A DNA stretch of 64,000 nt from Lingula anatina (Eukaryota > Brachiopoda > Lingulata > Lingulida > Lingulidae). Position 1 is the stretch's first letter. Each line of letters begins with the position of its first letter. The notes below the pieces were generated by a model that made no database searches, was not told the origin of the DNA, and saw only the letters and a program-made list of their open reading frames with translations. Positions 1 through 11,044 of the stretch are shown in pieces. Position numbers and translations under genes: made by a program. The DNA is taken from positions 112,962 to 176,961 of the forward strand of contig NW_019775715.1 in the NCBI RefSeq assembly GCF_001039355.2, given 5' to 3'.

Positions 1-98
1 TCTGTGCATGAAATTATTATTACGCGTTTATCGATTTATTCATTTGTTTTGAACGTAAACTCTCAGTTAATCTAAGAAATATCTCTTCATTTTTCCAG

Positions 99-673
99 GC
101 GGTATTACCCAGCCTCCGGATAGCAGCGACCAGTTCCGGGCAGGCTACGTGGACTGTACAGCAGAGATCACACGCTTCCTCAGTACCACTAAGGACTCCG
201 GGGGAGGACTGCGCGAGGCGTTGTTCCAGCACCTTGCCAAGTCCATAGCGACGCTACCGAGAAATCCCACGAGAAACAACGAGAACATTAACTACAGGCT
301 GGGAGAGCGTTTTCAACACGAAACGCCAAATTATGGACCCATGATGGTGGGCACTTCCCAAAATGGTTGCAACCCCGTGGGCGTCAACTGTCCGTGCCTG
401 TGTGCGCATGCGCAGTTTCAAAATGTTGGAACATATGCGTGTTTCGACAACCACAGCGCTATCCCAATGCAAGTGCAAAGACGATCTTACCCAATCCCCC
501 GCCATCAGTTTCCTCTTTTATCAGGAATCGCTTCTGACGGCTTGGAAAGTGGCATTGAATGTCACGTTAAAAGGGACGCCTCAAACGAGAACTTTAATTT
601 TCATAACGAGGCTGTGTCTCCGAGAGGAAATTGTATTGGCAGAAACCACACAAGGCACTGGCGGCCATGGTAA
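99..673 (+). CDS. Hes-family (Hairy/Enhancer of split) repressor, terminal exon, copy 1
   Basis: This is the last coding exon of a Hes-type bHLH-Orange transcriptional repressor. The acceptor is a pyrimidine-rich tract ending in CAG at 96-98. The exon starts with two bases completing a split codon, then reads 190 codons from 101 to the TAA at 671-673. Exon residues ~12-52 match an Orange domain (FRAGYVDCTAEITRFLS, then a second helix LREALFQHLAKS). The protein ends in RHWRPW; in this family a terminal WRPW recruits Groucho/TLE co-repressors. The middle contains a cysteine-rich patch (CNPVGVNCPCLC). The bHLH domain must lie on upstream exons that are absent here, so the gene is 5'-incomplete. 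An intron just before the Orange domain is usual for the family. Hes proteins are nuclear and typically act downstream of Notch. I cannot assign the exact paralogue. Confidence 0.93.
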
Positions 674-1830
674 AAATTGCGCGTGCGCAAGGCTTTTATT
701 GGTCGTTTGAAATACACGTGCGGGGAATTATTATGCGCGTTGGTTTTCGCACTGATATTCTTCTTCGTCACTCTTAAATTGAGAGAGAGAGGAATGAAAG
801 ACATTTCTAATCTGAAAAGTCTGTGTAGGCTAATGTACAGGCGTAGATCTAGGTCTTTTTTTTTTTTTTTTGTATTTAAGAGACTCTTTGCATCTCTGAC
901 ATGATGCAAAACTTTACATTTATGGGATATACACGGAATACGCCATTGTAAATCTCAATTCAAAATATATTAACCTGCAGATATGAAAACAAATGCATAT
1001 ATTATACAATAATGGATTAATGCACCTACATCGCTTTCGATACACGTGAAATAACATTATCAGTATATTATCATATATTGCTTGAATTGACAATAAATAA
1101 GTTTTGAAACATGTTTTTCGCTTTGATTACTTTAAATGTCTAAATGGATAATATAAGAAATTAACTTAGAATAACTGTACAGCAAACCGAATAACATGCG
1201 CCACTTAAAGTGAAAAAAGTTTTGATTAAGAAGAACGACACTTAAAATAACTATGAGTCTATGGTGATCAAAAAATTTGTATAGATTAAAAAAAATGTGT
1301 AATACAAGGCCCGTATGTTTGAGTTTAAAAAAATTCTTACTATTGACCAAAGGCATTTCTAGAGCGAAGTAAAACAAAAACTGAAAAGCCGCAACAGATC
1401 TCATTCAAAGAAAGCATCAGTACTGAATTTCCAGAAACATAACTGATTTAAAAAGATATTTTCACTGTCATTAAAACCCATTGTTAGGGTTTAGATGTGA
1501 TTTAACATTTCTTTTACCTTTTTCTTCCTCTTTATGATTTAAGGAGCTTTAACATTAATGAAAAAACACTACGAAATATAGCCACATTCTATGCAAAGTA
1601 CGACTCAAAATATGGCGATAATGTAGCAGAGTCTCAAAGATCCAAAACATTTTAAAGCGCCAAGAAATATTCCATTATCATCCCCACCTGTCCCTGGGAC
1701 AGTGACGAATCTCTCGTGACTTCAAATTAATTATGTCAACCGCTGGTGGTTGGGTAGCGTCCCACTGAGTCTCGACATCTCTCCAATAGCGGTTAATAAG
1801 GCCTCGGAACACACTTTAATAAAGTTGGCG
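674..1830 (+). other. Probable 3' UTR and flank of Hes copy 1
   Basis: No coding capacity is evident after the WRPW stop. AATAAA polyadenylation signals occur at 1092-1097 and 1818-1823, which would give 3' UTRs of about 0.44 or 1.16 kb. The longer form would include the K-box and Brd-box matches at 1496-1551. CACGTG hexamers lie at 715-720 and 1043-1048 here, with two more at 1889-1894 and 1973-1978 beyond it. A short hairpin (CTGTCCC-T-GGGACAG) sits at 1688-1702. UTR ends are inferred from the signals only. Confidence 0.55.
1496..1551 (+). promoter_or_regulatory. K-box plus Brd-box motif pair in Hes 3' region, copy 1
   Basis: TGTGAT (1496-1501) and AGCTTTA (1545-1551) lie 50 bases apart downstream of the Hes stop. 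In Drosophila Enhancer-of-split and Bearded complex genes these K-box and Brd-box motifs mediate microRNA repression (miR-2/13-type and miR-4/79-type seeds). They fall inside the transcript only if the distal AATAAA at 1818 is used. A chance match is quite possible in AT-rich DNA. Confidence 0.3.
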
Positions 1831-2040
1831 ATTTAATATACAGACGCGGAGTTGATCTTTGAAATGTAGGAATTCATCGGGAGCTAATCACGTGTGCACT
1901 GGACATCAAGTGTGGGTTGAGAGAGGGTTATAATACGTTTGATTAATCTTTTTTGTTTTCTGATCGAGTTCCCACGTGAAGAAAAGAATGGGGGCAGCCT
2001 TTAGGTTTTTGTTTATATAGGATTGTGTGTGTGTGTGTGT

Positions 2041-2041
2041 N

Positions 2042-2074
<33 letters not shown>

Positions 2075-2092
2075 GAAAAGAAAAAAAAAAAA
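2041..2092. other. Junction of duplicate blocks: single N and poly-A
   Basis: One N at 2041 is followed by 32 A residues and then further A-rich sequence up to the exact start of the second copy at 2093. A lone N next to a homopolymer at a repeat border is typical of an assembly join. Confidence 0.8.
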
Positions 2093-2190
2093 TCTGTGCA
2101 TGAAATTATTATTACGCGTTTATCGATTTATTCATTTGTTTTGAACGTAAACTCTCAGTTTATCTAAGAAATATCTCTTCATTTTTCCAG

Positions 2191-2765
2191 GCGGTATTAC
2201 CCAGCCTCCGGATAGCAGCGACCAGTTCCGGGCAGGCTACGTGGACTGTACAGCAGAGATCACACGCTTCCTCAGTACCACTAAGGACTCCGGGGGAGGA
2301 CTGCGCGAGGCGTTGTTCCAGCACCTTGCCAAGTCCATAGCGACGCTACCGAGAAATCCCACGAGAAACAACGAGAACATTAACTACAGGCTGGGAGAGC
2401 GTTTTCAACACGAAACGCCAAATTATGGACCCATGATGGTGGGCACTTCCCAAAATGGTTGCAACCCCGTGGGCGTCAACTGTCCGTGCTTGTGTGCGCA
2501 TGCGCAATTTCAAAATGTTGGAACATATGCGTGTTTCGACAACCACAGCGCTATCCCAATGCAAGTGCAAAGACGATCTTACCCAATCCCCCGCCATCAG
2601 TTTCCTCTTTTATCAGGAATCGCTTCTGACGGCTTGGAAAGTGGCATTGAATGTCACGTTAAAAGGGACGCCTCAAACGAGAACTTTAATTTTCATAACG
2701 AGGCTGTGTCTCCGAGAGGAAATTGTATTGGCAGAAACCACACAAGGCACTGGCGGCCATGGTAA
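2191..2765 (+). CDS. Hes-family repressor, terminal exon, copy 2
   Basis: Second copy of the Orange-WRPW exon, with acceptor AG at 2189-2190 and TAA at 2763-2765. The encoded 190 residues are identical to copy 1. The two coding differences I found, C398/T2490 (CTG to TTG, both Leu) and G415/A2507 (CAG to CAA, both Gln), are synonymous. The Orange domain, cysteine-rich patch and C-terminal WRPW are all intact. No bHLH exon lies between the copies, so copy 2 could not form a complete Hes gene by itself in this arrangement unless it served as an alternative last exon. That favours a haplotype or assembly duplicate over a second gene. Confidence 0.9.
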
Positions 2766-3911
2766 AAATTGCGCGTGCGCAAGGCTTTTATTGGTCGTTT
2801 GAAATACACGTGCGGGGAATTATTATGCGCGTTGGTTTTCGCACTGATATTCTTCTTCGTCACTCTTAAATTGAGAGAGAGAGGAATGAAAGACATTTCT
2901 AATCTGAAAAGTCTGTGTAGGCTAATGTACAGGCGTAGATCTAGGTCTTTTTTTTTTGTATTTAAGAGACTCTTTGCATCTCTGACATGATGCAAAACTT
3001 TACATTTATGGGATATACTCGGAATACGCCATTGTAAATCTCAATTCAAAATATATTAACCTGCAGATATGAAAACAAATGCATATATTATACAATAATG
3101 GATTAATGCACCTACATCGCTTTCGATACACGTGAAATAACATTATCAGTATATTATCATATATTGCTTGAATTGACAATAAATAAGTTTTGAAACATGT
3201 TTTTCGCTTTGATTACTTTAAATGTCTAAATGGATAATAAAAGAAATTAACTTAGAATAACTGTACAGCAAACCGAATAACATGCGCCACTTAAAGTGAA
3301 AAATGTTTTGATTAAGAAGAACGACACTTAAAATAACTATGAGTCTATGGGGATCAAAAAATTTGTATAGATTTAAAAAAATGTGTAATACAAGGCCCGT
3401 ATGTTTGAGTTTAAAAAAATTCTTACTATTGACCAAAGGCATTTCTAGAGCGAAGTAAAACAAAAACTGAAAAGCCGCAACAGATCTCATTCAAAGAAAG
3501 CATCAGTACTGAATTTCCAGAAACATAACTGATTTAAAAAGATATTTTCACTGTCATTAAAACCCATTGTTATGGTTTAGATGTGATTTAACATTTCTTT
3601 TACCTTTTTCTTCCTCTTTATGATTTAAGGAGCTTTAACATTAATGAAAAGACACTTTACGAAATATAGCCACATTCTATGCAAAGTACGACTCAAAATA
3701 TGGCGATAATGTAGCAGAGTCTCAAAGATCCAAAACATTTTAAAGCGCCAAGAAATATTCCATTATCATCCCCACCTGTCCCTGGGACAGTGACGAATCT
3801 CTCGTGACTTCAAATTAATTATGTCAACCGCTGGTGGTTGGGTAGCATCCCACTGAGTCTCGACATCTCTCCAATAGCGGTTAATAAGGCCTCGGAACAC
3901 ACTTTAATAAA
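2766..3911 (+). other. Probable 3' UTR and flank of Hes copy 2
   Basis: Counterpart of 674-1830. AATAAA signals are at 3178-3183 and 3906-3911. The sequence is non-coding and preserved, including the K-box and Brd-box matches. Confidence 0.5.
3582..3637 (+). promoter_or_regulatory. K-box plus Brd-box motif pair, copy 2
   Basis: TGTGAT (3582-3587) and AGCTTTA (3631-3637) are both retained in the second block despite nearby substitutions and indels. With so little divergence this is weak evidence of constraint. Confidence 0.28.
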
Positions 3912-4134
3912 GTTGGCGATTTAATATACAGACGCGGAGTTGATCTTTGAAATGTAGGAATTCATCGGGAGCTAATCACGCGTGCACTGGACATCAAGTG
4001 TGGGTTGAGAGAGGGTTATAATATATTTGATTAATCTTTTTTTGTTTTCTGATCGAGTTCCCACGTGAAGAAAAGTATGGGGGCAGCCTTTAGGTTTTTG
4101 TTCATATAGGATTGTGTGTGTGTGTGTGTGTGTG

Positions 4135-7100
4135 GAGGGGGGGGGGGCAGTTTTAGAAGGTCTGGCACATCATAGAAAATTGTCTAAAATGATACCGTGA
4201 AACACATTTCCTAATGTGGTTATTTATTTATTCGTTTTATTTTGTTTGTTCATTTTGTTTCATTTCTTGATATCTTAATTCCTATTTTAAATGTTCACTC
4301 CTATCTATCTATCTCTTATGTAAGCTGAATCCTTTCTTTATAAAATTGTTTACACAATTATTTATTGATCACAGTTGTCACAAACTACAAAGGCTAAAGA
4401 AACTCTTTTCTAGTGAGATTAAGCGACCAAAATTCCTTTGACTGCGTCCCTCTTCCCGTCTTTATACAGCTGCTCATGATGTCTCAGTGAAAACGTACAT
4501 TTGAATCAATTATTAACGTATCAATTTGTAGGCCTATTAGAATAAATCACACCGGTCAATTGTGTGTGTGCGACGAACAAATTACAATGGGTGACATTTT
4601 CTTTCATTTCCACTTTTAATTCTTTTGCACCTGGGGAAAAGACTTACATTTCAAATAATGAAAAGGAATAGCTTTTTTTTTTAAGAATTGAATTTTGTTT
4701 TTCATTTCTACTGATCTTATTAGACATCTATAACCTATTAATCATACTTTGGTATCAAGGGCCTTCTTCTAGAGCCTTCAAAGGAAATATCTAGCACTGT
4801 GGCCATTGCTCTTTGTATATTACTGGGCGAGTTCTCAGTGCTGTGTGTGAGAGAGAGAGAGAGAGAGAGCAGATAATTGATATGGTCACTATTTCTTGTA
4901 AATACCTTTAAAGAGCAGATGAAACTTTTGTTAAATATTAATCAATATTCGAAAACCTGTACTCTGAGCAATGCCACATTTTTTTTTTTTTTTTGAGAAA
5001 AAAATGGTACTCAAAACAAAATTTAATAACATAATAAATGTATAGAATAAGCCCACTCTTTTTCAAAATTAAATCTCGTCACACACATTTCATCGCGAGT
5101 ATTACGTTACACAAACCAAGCTCAGAGAGTGAAAAAAAAAGTCCACCCCTGCGTCGGGTCCGTTGAAACCCAACCCGCCAAGCGACGCGTTTGCGTCCTA
5201 TAGGTGACAACAATAATTGTCCCTGCCACCGCGTTCCATTACGCGGCCATTGTGTTCCTTTCCCCCGTCAGACAGATGGGACGAGAAGTAATAAATTCCG
5301 ACAAACAGACACAATTTCTCGTGAAATAGTTGTAAGCAATATCATGGCGTCGTTGCTCGAGGGTTGTAATGTATACTACACATTACTGAGCGATCTGCTA
5401 TAATAAAGATGTTACGTTTTTAATAGCAGCGAGAGAGGCCTTGTTTAGCGGTGTCTGCTTTCGGGAAGAGGATATTTGATCTGTTGATTTCAGCTGTGAT
5501 ATGAGAGGCTTTTTCCCCCCACAATTTTTTATTAAACTGGTTTATTGAACGTTGTTTCTTATTAATAAAATAATATCAGAAAAAGCCATTTTTTGTTAAT
5601 GCGACCCCTTATTAATTAATTTTATTAATGATTAATTTTTACTTTTTATTTATTAATTATTATATTTTTAAAATTCTTACTAAATGTTATGATTTTAATG
5701 ATAATAATCACTTGCGTTGGAGAAAAAAATTACGTGAGACAGCTACGTTTCGCTCTGCGTATTTCTTTATTGTAGAATGCTTATTTGTTTGCTATAAATG
5801 CCAATTTTAATGCAGCAGAGAGACAACGTTAAGCATCTACCTAGTCTCTATTATAGTTAGGTTTGAAACTGGTGATAGATTTATTCAATGTAAAGAACTT
5901 AATTCAAATTTGTTAAATTTATGAAAAAATAAACTACGAGTGTTATTGAGTAACACGTTCTAGTTTTAACTCAAAACATTTCTTGCAAATTCTTTGCATA
6001 AGACATTGGTTGTACATTCGAATATGAAGCATATAGAGAAGAACGTAACATTAACATGCCCTTATAGTACCATCTACCAGGGCTACAGGTTGATTTTTCA
6101 CAAGATCTTCACAGCTTTTTATCTGGTAAAATTGACGGTTATCTTCGTACTGTGAGAAAATATCCACATAATGAAATGTACGGCCCTGGTAGAGGATACC
6201 CCTATAGCAGATTGGGAAATAAACCACACACCGTAAAAGTTCTGATTTATATACGGAAACTTGTTACACAGAGATTGTACATTAAACTGTTCTGAAGAGG
6301 CCTGTTTGAGACTCTTATTTTACTTTATTTTTTTTAAAAATCAATTTTATTAATTTTTTCGTTTAAATTCATAAAAGCAAATTGTGAGTGTGTGTCTGAA
6401 AACGAAAATGAGTATTGTGAGTGATAACTACAATATGATGTAGAGCAGTAGTATTAAAATGTTAATTTAGAATGACAAAAATAAATAAATAAATAAAACA
6501 GGCCATGCCTAATTGTTTTTCAAAACAGCTGACGTGATCAGTGTTAGTTGCACTCCACTGTTTCCTTGTCTATCCATCTGGCAGACTCCCTGATGAAGGT
6601 GACTTGATCTACACTGAGATACAATTCTGACCTTAGTTTTTTTTTTTTTTTTTTTTTAACAAGTAGGCCTACAGTAACTGTTTAGATAAAACAGTAGGTT
6701 GTACTGTTAAATCTTAAAGAATTTTGAGTTCAAGGAGACCTATGCTACTGAGAAAAAAGTGATAAAACATTTCAGGGTATAAGACAACCCGATTAATTTT
6801 TGCAATCCTATACACCTGTGGTGCAAACAGGTTATTCACTTCACGGGTTATTTGTAACATACTTGATTGCACTATGAGAGCCTACATAGCTAAGATAGCA
6901 CACCTAGCACAATGGGCGCAATTTAGCCGTCACAACCCAACACATTTCCCAGGTGGCAGCACATTCCAAGACACGAGTGCCGTCATTGGCGTTTGATATC
7001 AACAAAACTGTCAACATGAAAACAGTTCTCTGCAAAAAAGATTATAAGAACTCTTGTCCCTTTACTTACTGGAGTTTGTAAGTAACGGTAAGTATACATA

Positions 7101-7497
7101 GTGTAGATAATCAGAGAGACCCACTGTATGTTTTAAAGTTATTATTTATATATTTATTATTATCATTATTTTTATTATTTTACAAATTTATTAAACGCTA
7201 AAGCTTAAGCGGAAAAGTGCAACAACAACAAAGCGCAACTGTTTTACACGGATAAATGACCAATAATTTTTTAAAGGTCGTTAGTCCCCGTATTTTCATG
7301 TTAATGTGAAGTTGGTAGGAAAGTTAGTGTGTAAGCTGCTAATTGTAGTGAAGTAAGAGCGTTTTGGTGGATTTCACATGGTTTATTACATGTTAACGAT
7401 GCTGATACATGTAAATTTTATTTTTAGTGTCCAAGATAGGTAGACTCTACTGCCCGAGTGGCGTAAACTGCCAAAACGATAAAGTTTCCATCGTGCA
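4135..7497. other. Non-coding stretch right of the Hes duplication
   Basis: No exon with convincing splice sites was seen on either strand. The stretch contains a G-run after the GT tract, a GA microsatellite (4849-4869), a poly-T (about 4980-4994), and AT-rich DNA with stop codons in all frames. A relatively GC-rich segment at about 5150-5400 can be read as a 70-codon frame, but it lacks protein-like character. It could be regulatory, and I have no evidence for a specific role. Confidence 0.6.
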
Positions 7498-7665
7498 CAG
7501 GCCCGTAGCCAGGGGGGGTTTGGGGGGTTCGAAAGAACCACCCCTTTTGCTGGGAAAAGGTCCACTCTGAGTAAAATTTGATCTAGGTACATGAAGTTTT
7601 TATGGAAAAAGGTCCACTTTTTCAGAAAATGAACCCCCCTTTTGAAATTGCTGGCTAAGGGCCTG
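7498..7665 (+). mobile_element. CAGGCCC-ended MITE, full-length member
   Basis: This 168 bp element has imperfect 15 bp terminal inverted repeats: CAGGCCCGTAGCCAG at the left end and CTGGCTAAGGGCCTG at the right. Its body reads TGCTGGGAAAAGGTCCACT and later AAAGGTCCACTTTTTCAG. Related copies lie at 24729, 30287, 46560 and 48099. It is non-coding, so any transposition would need proteins from elsewhere. CAG...CTG ends recall hAT elements, but no clean 8 bp target duplication is visible here, so the superfamily is inferred. Confidence 0.8.
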
Positions 7666-7914
7666 GTGGATCAGGCATATATCAGACAGACAAATGGATG
7701 CTTTATACTTGTTTGCACGATAAGAAAGTGGTTATACTCCTTCTTGATGTGTGCCACATTTAACTTATTTTTACAGCAAGAGCAAGACTAGAAAGTGTCA
7801 TATCTTGTCCAAAATTGACCCCATTATGCTATTTTTTTGTCATTTTTAACACCAAAACCTAAAGCTGAACTGCTGAACCAATCTTGTAAATGTTATATTA
7901 TATCTATCTTTATT

Positions 7915-8216
7915 ACTGCCGCCAAGGAGGTCATGTTTTTGGTTCTGTTAGTTTGTCTATCTGTCTATCTGTCTGTCTGTCTGTCTGTTAGCAACATGAC
8001 AGAAAAAGTTATGGACCGAATTTGATAAAAGCAACTGTCAGAAGTGGGCCAAGGAACAGATGATTAGTTTTTGGTGGTGACCCGGATCAATAATCAATCA
8101 TCATCAAAAATAAAAAAAACTAAATCATTATAGAATGAAAATTTAGCGTTAAAACAGCATTGGGTGGAGACTTTGCAGCCTTGGTGGAGGTCTGCCCTCT
8201 CGGAGTGCTTTTCTAG
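7915..8216 (+). mobile_element. Dispersed repeat with internal (TCTG/TCTA)n tract
   Basis: It begins CTGCCGCCAAGGAGGTCATG, contains a TCTG/TCTA microsatellite (7952-7988) followed by TTAGCAACATGACAGAAAAA, and ends TCTCGGAGTGCTTTTCTAG. I recognise this arrangement from memory as a repeat type found in many animal genomes. It has no coding function, and the reading frame across its start is incidental. Boundaries are approximate. Confidence 0.55.
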
Positions 8217-9279
8217 TTTATATATTACTTCTATCACAATCAGCAAGGCAAAGGTTAATTTACTTGATGTCTTTCTGTTTTCTTCTCTGCTTGCAATTAA
8301 AAAATCTGACCTTATTGCATCACACATTCTATGAAGATTCAGAAATTTCAGAATGAATTCCTGTTGCCTTTAAATTAAAGTACATAAGTATATTTCAGTA
8401 ACATATTAGAAAAAAAAGTGCCTATTTTGAGTACTGCAATTTTGGCAGCCTTAGTGAAATGCTAGATCTCCAGTGCAAATCAGTTCAAATAGATTAAGCA
8501 GCACTCCATTTATTTTCAATACACCTCCTTTTCATAAGGAGCAGTGCTATAAACACATTAACGTTTTATGTATGTCCCATTTGAAATCTGAAGTGAATAC
8601 AAATAACCCGTAACAACCCTGGATTGTTTTACACCTCACCCTTCTGTTACCCCCCTCTTAAACTTTGGACTAATGTTTCAGTTGAAATGAACTCTCACAC
8701 TTAGCTCTTGCTGCTTTTTTTTCTTCAGGGGGAAGGGGGGGGGGGTTGAAACTGCTGAGAGAAAAGTCCAAACACAGGTGCAGTATGGTGGTATGATTTA
8801 CTGAAAGGCGGTCTTGAATTACTGTGCTCTGAACTTTAATCCCGTTTCATTTGAAGTTCTATTGTCGCAGTGTTATAATTCTAAATACGAGTAATTCACC
8901 CCGCACACAATGGCACACGACGGCCATGTTTACTAACACAACACCATCTTAGGCTCTCAGTTGAAGATTATTACTGTGCCCCACATCATGTTTTATTGTA
9001 TTTGCCTGGCAACTCTCGAGTTTATCACTGTTTGTGACTGATATTCCAGGAAGTAGTAGTTGTCAAATTTAAGGACACTCCACTTAACGCCCTGTCTAGA
9101 CCCTCAGCTGAAGAGGAGTACCTTTTTTTATTGAACAGAGTTAAAGGTGAGAAGTAGAATGGCACTTGTGGAATAGACCTAAGTTATTTACACTCCATTG
9201 GTAAGTTGGAATGAATGAATGAATGAATGAATTCGGTGATAGACGTATGCATAGGTTCTACTACGAACTTGTGTTAATC
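8217..9279. other. Non-coding stretch
   Basis: Ordinary AT-rich sequence with a G-run (about 8729-8746) and a GAAT microsatellite (about 9212-9231). No exon or RNA gene was seen. Confidence 0.6.
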
Positions 9280-10965
9280 TTTTTCTTTTCTTTTTACTAT
9301 TTATTTATTTATTTATTTTTTTGAAAACTAGTGTTAACTATGGAGTACATTTTTTGAAGTCAGTGTAAAATTTTACCAGACCACGATTAAAACCCAGATT
9401 AAGCTGCTCCACCTGGCTATAGACGCTCGTCCTTTAAATAGATAAAAGATCAAGAGGTCTTTCCTTGCGTACACAGACATATTGAAACAAGGATAGTCCC
9501 GGTATTAGGGTTGGATACATCACATAGTTTGTTTACACATCTTGTTTACCATGTACCTATGCCACGACATGCTCGCACGTGCTTCATACGCCGCTTTCCT
9601 TGCTGAAATCGGTCACGCACAACTTGAAAAAAAAAGTATCTATAGGCTGATGGTAGAGTCTGCAGTTGAATGTATTTATTAGGGTTTATCTGATTACGTC
9701 TAATATGTTTGCTGTTGCATCCACTTAAGAAGGTTGCGTGATGTTAGATGAAATGTTGTTAAGCTTATTGATCAATGTTACAGGTAATGTCTTTGCTGAG
9801 TTACTCCGTTAATTAGAACTTTATTGGTTTCAGAATGGTTGATTCAGACTTTATAGTTTAAATCACTTATTGGCAGGTGTTTTTTACATGTATTTTTTTG
9901 CCTGTTCTTTATGTTTTAGTGAACTTTAAATAATTAGAATTTAATTTCCCAAATAATATTTGGCACAGTATCTAATAATGTTGATTTAAACATTTTGAAA
10001 TAATTTGAACTGAAAATACTAGTAAAAAAAAGGGGAATCTTGAAAAAGAAAAATATGACATAAGCACTAGTAAGGCATTTATATTTACTTTTAATTATTA
10101 TTATTTTCTGTCATGTTTCTGGTTTTCATTTTAGGACTGTCTAAGACAGGCTCCAGGCTAGGATAGAACATCTTTAGTAAATAATTGAAGTAGTACCCTC
10201 CTGCACTGCCCCTCACTGTCATCAAACTCTGTCCAACAGAAACATCGGCGAAGTTTCGATTATAGAGTTGCTAGAAAGGATAAACACAGCCAATTTTTCA
10301 TCAAGGTGTGTTCTTAAAAACATATTCTTTGTCACTTAATTTTTTAAACACATGATCACAGTGTCTTTTATATGGTTTAACTAACACAATTTTTTAGAAG
10401 ACAATGGGATGATTTTATTAGTAAGCCAGATATGCCATATCACTTTGTAATTCAATTTAACACTGTGACAACGACATGCTTCAGGCGGGTATCACAGTCA
10501 GATTCTGAAGTAGAAGATTGTTTTCTGTGTCAGTTTGCACTGTTAATATTGATACACATGTTTCTTGGATACAAAGGGCACATTCAGTTTCACAAGTCAT
10601 ACTAGCTGGCTCGGTCTAACTCTGCTGGGGGATTCTTGCTAAAGTGCAATCAGTAGAATCAGCTCAATCAGCACAGACTGGTTAATTACCCCCTAGCTGC
10701 TTGATGAAGCATGTCAGACAATTAAGCTGATTTCACTGATTGCACTTAAGCGAGAATCCTCCCCCCCCCACACACACACAGAGTTGGACAGACCCAGCTG
10801 GCAGGGGCTGTGTATCTGAATACAGTCTATGTGATGAAGCAGTTATTTGCTAATACATTTATTTTCAGACCAAAAGTTTGTCAAGTGGCCCTAGAACTGG
10901 ATGATTAACAAAGGAGACCTTTGTTAAAAAATCTGCATTCTCAGATTTTCATTTTCTTTTCAGGC
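9280..10965. repeat. Left copy of ~1.68 kb direct duplication
   Basis: It matches 11045-12719 over its whole length, starting in a pyrimidine/TTTA-rich tract and ending at CATTTTCTTTTCAG. Divergence is a few percent with small indels, clearly more than in the Hes duplication. A single N (10966) immediately follows its right end, suggesting an assembly join. Confidence 0.88.
10604..10802. mobile_element. Foldback (long inverted repeat) element, left-copy version
   Basis: The arms pair over about 70-75 bases. AGCTGGC...GGTCTAACTCTG and GATTC-TTGCTAAAGTGCAATCAG on the left mirror CTGATTGCACTTAAGCGAGAATC and CAGAGTTGGACAGACCCAGCT on the right, with a ~45 base loop. There is no coding capacity. 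This structure is typical of a MITE or foldback element. Confidence 0.7.
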
Positions 10966-11044
10966 NATCAAAATTGACAAAATGACCTTTTTTTGCATCT
11001 TTATTTTCTGTTTTTTGTCTGTACATTTGACAGCTTTGCTGCCT

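Larger units (their letters stand above)
1..2040. repeat. Left copy of ~2.04 kb direct duplication
   Basis: Bases 1-2040 recur at 2093-4134 with only scattered substitutions and small indels, such as a shorter poly-T before the second copy's 3' flank. Both copies begin with the same sequence (TCTGTGCATGAAATT) and end in a GT microsatellite. The left copy ends in GT repeats followed by a single N (2041) and a 32-base poly-A. The single N plus low-complexity junction suggests that two alleles were placed in series by the assembler. A genuine recent tandem duplication is the alternative. Confidence 0.93.
2093..4134. repeat. Right copy of ~2.04 kb direct duplication
   Basis: Near-identical to 1-2040. 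The offset is 2092 bases through the exon and falls to 2086 after a shorter poly-T in the 3' flank. Differences are scattered single bases; for example the CACGTG at 1889 is CACGCG here. The block ends in a longer GT tract (4113-4134) that continues into unique sequence, so this copy is the one joined to the rest of the window. Confidence 0.93.

Noticed and set aside
254-710. Other-frame and antisense frames within the Hes exon
   Set aside because: They are shadows of the Orange-WRPW frame; only that frame shows domain features and a sensible terminal motif.
677-909. Frames on both strands just after the Hes stop
   Set aside because: They lie in the 3' UTR, change with poly-T length between the two copies, and have no homology that I can see.
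1688-1702. CTGTCCCTGGGACAG palindrome as an EBF/COE site
   Set aside because: The EBF consensus needs a two-base spacer between CCC and GGG; here it is one base. It was kept only as a short hairpin note.
7949-7988. TCTG/TCTA tract as a CRISPR-like array
   Set aside because: It is a simple microsatellite within a dispersed repeat; there are no spacers.
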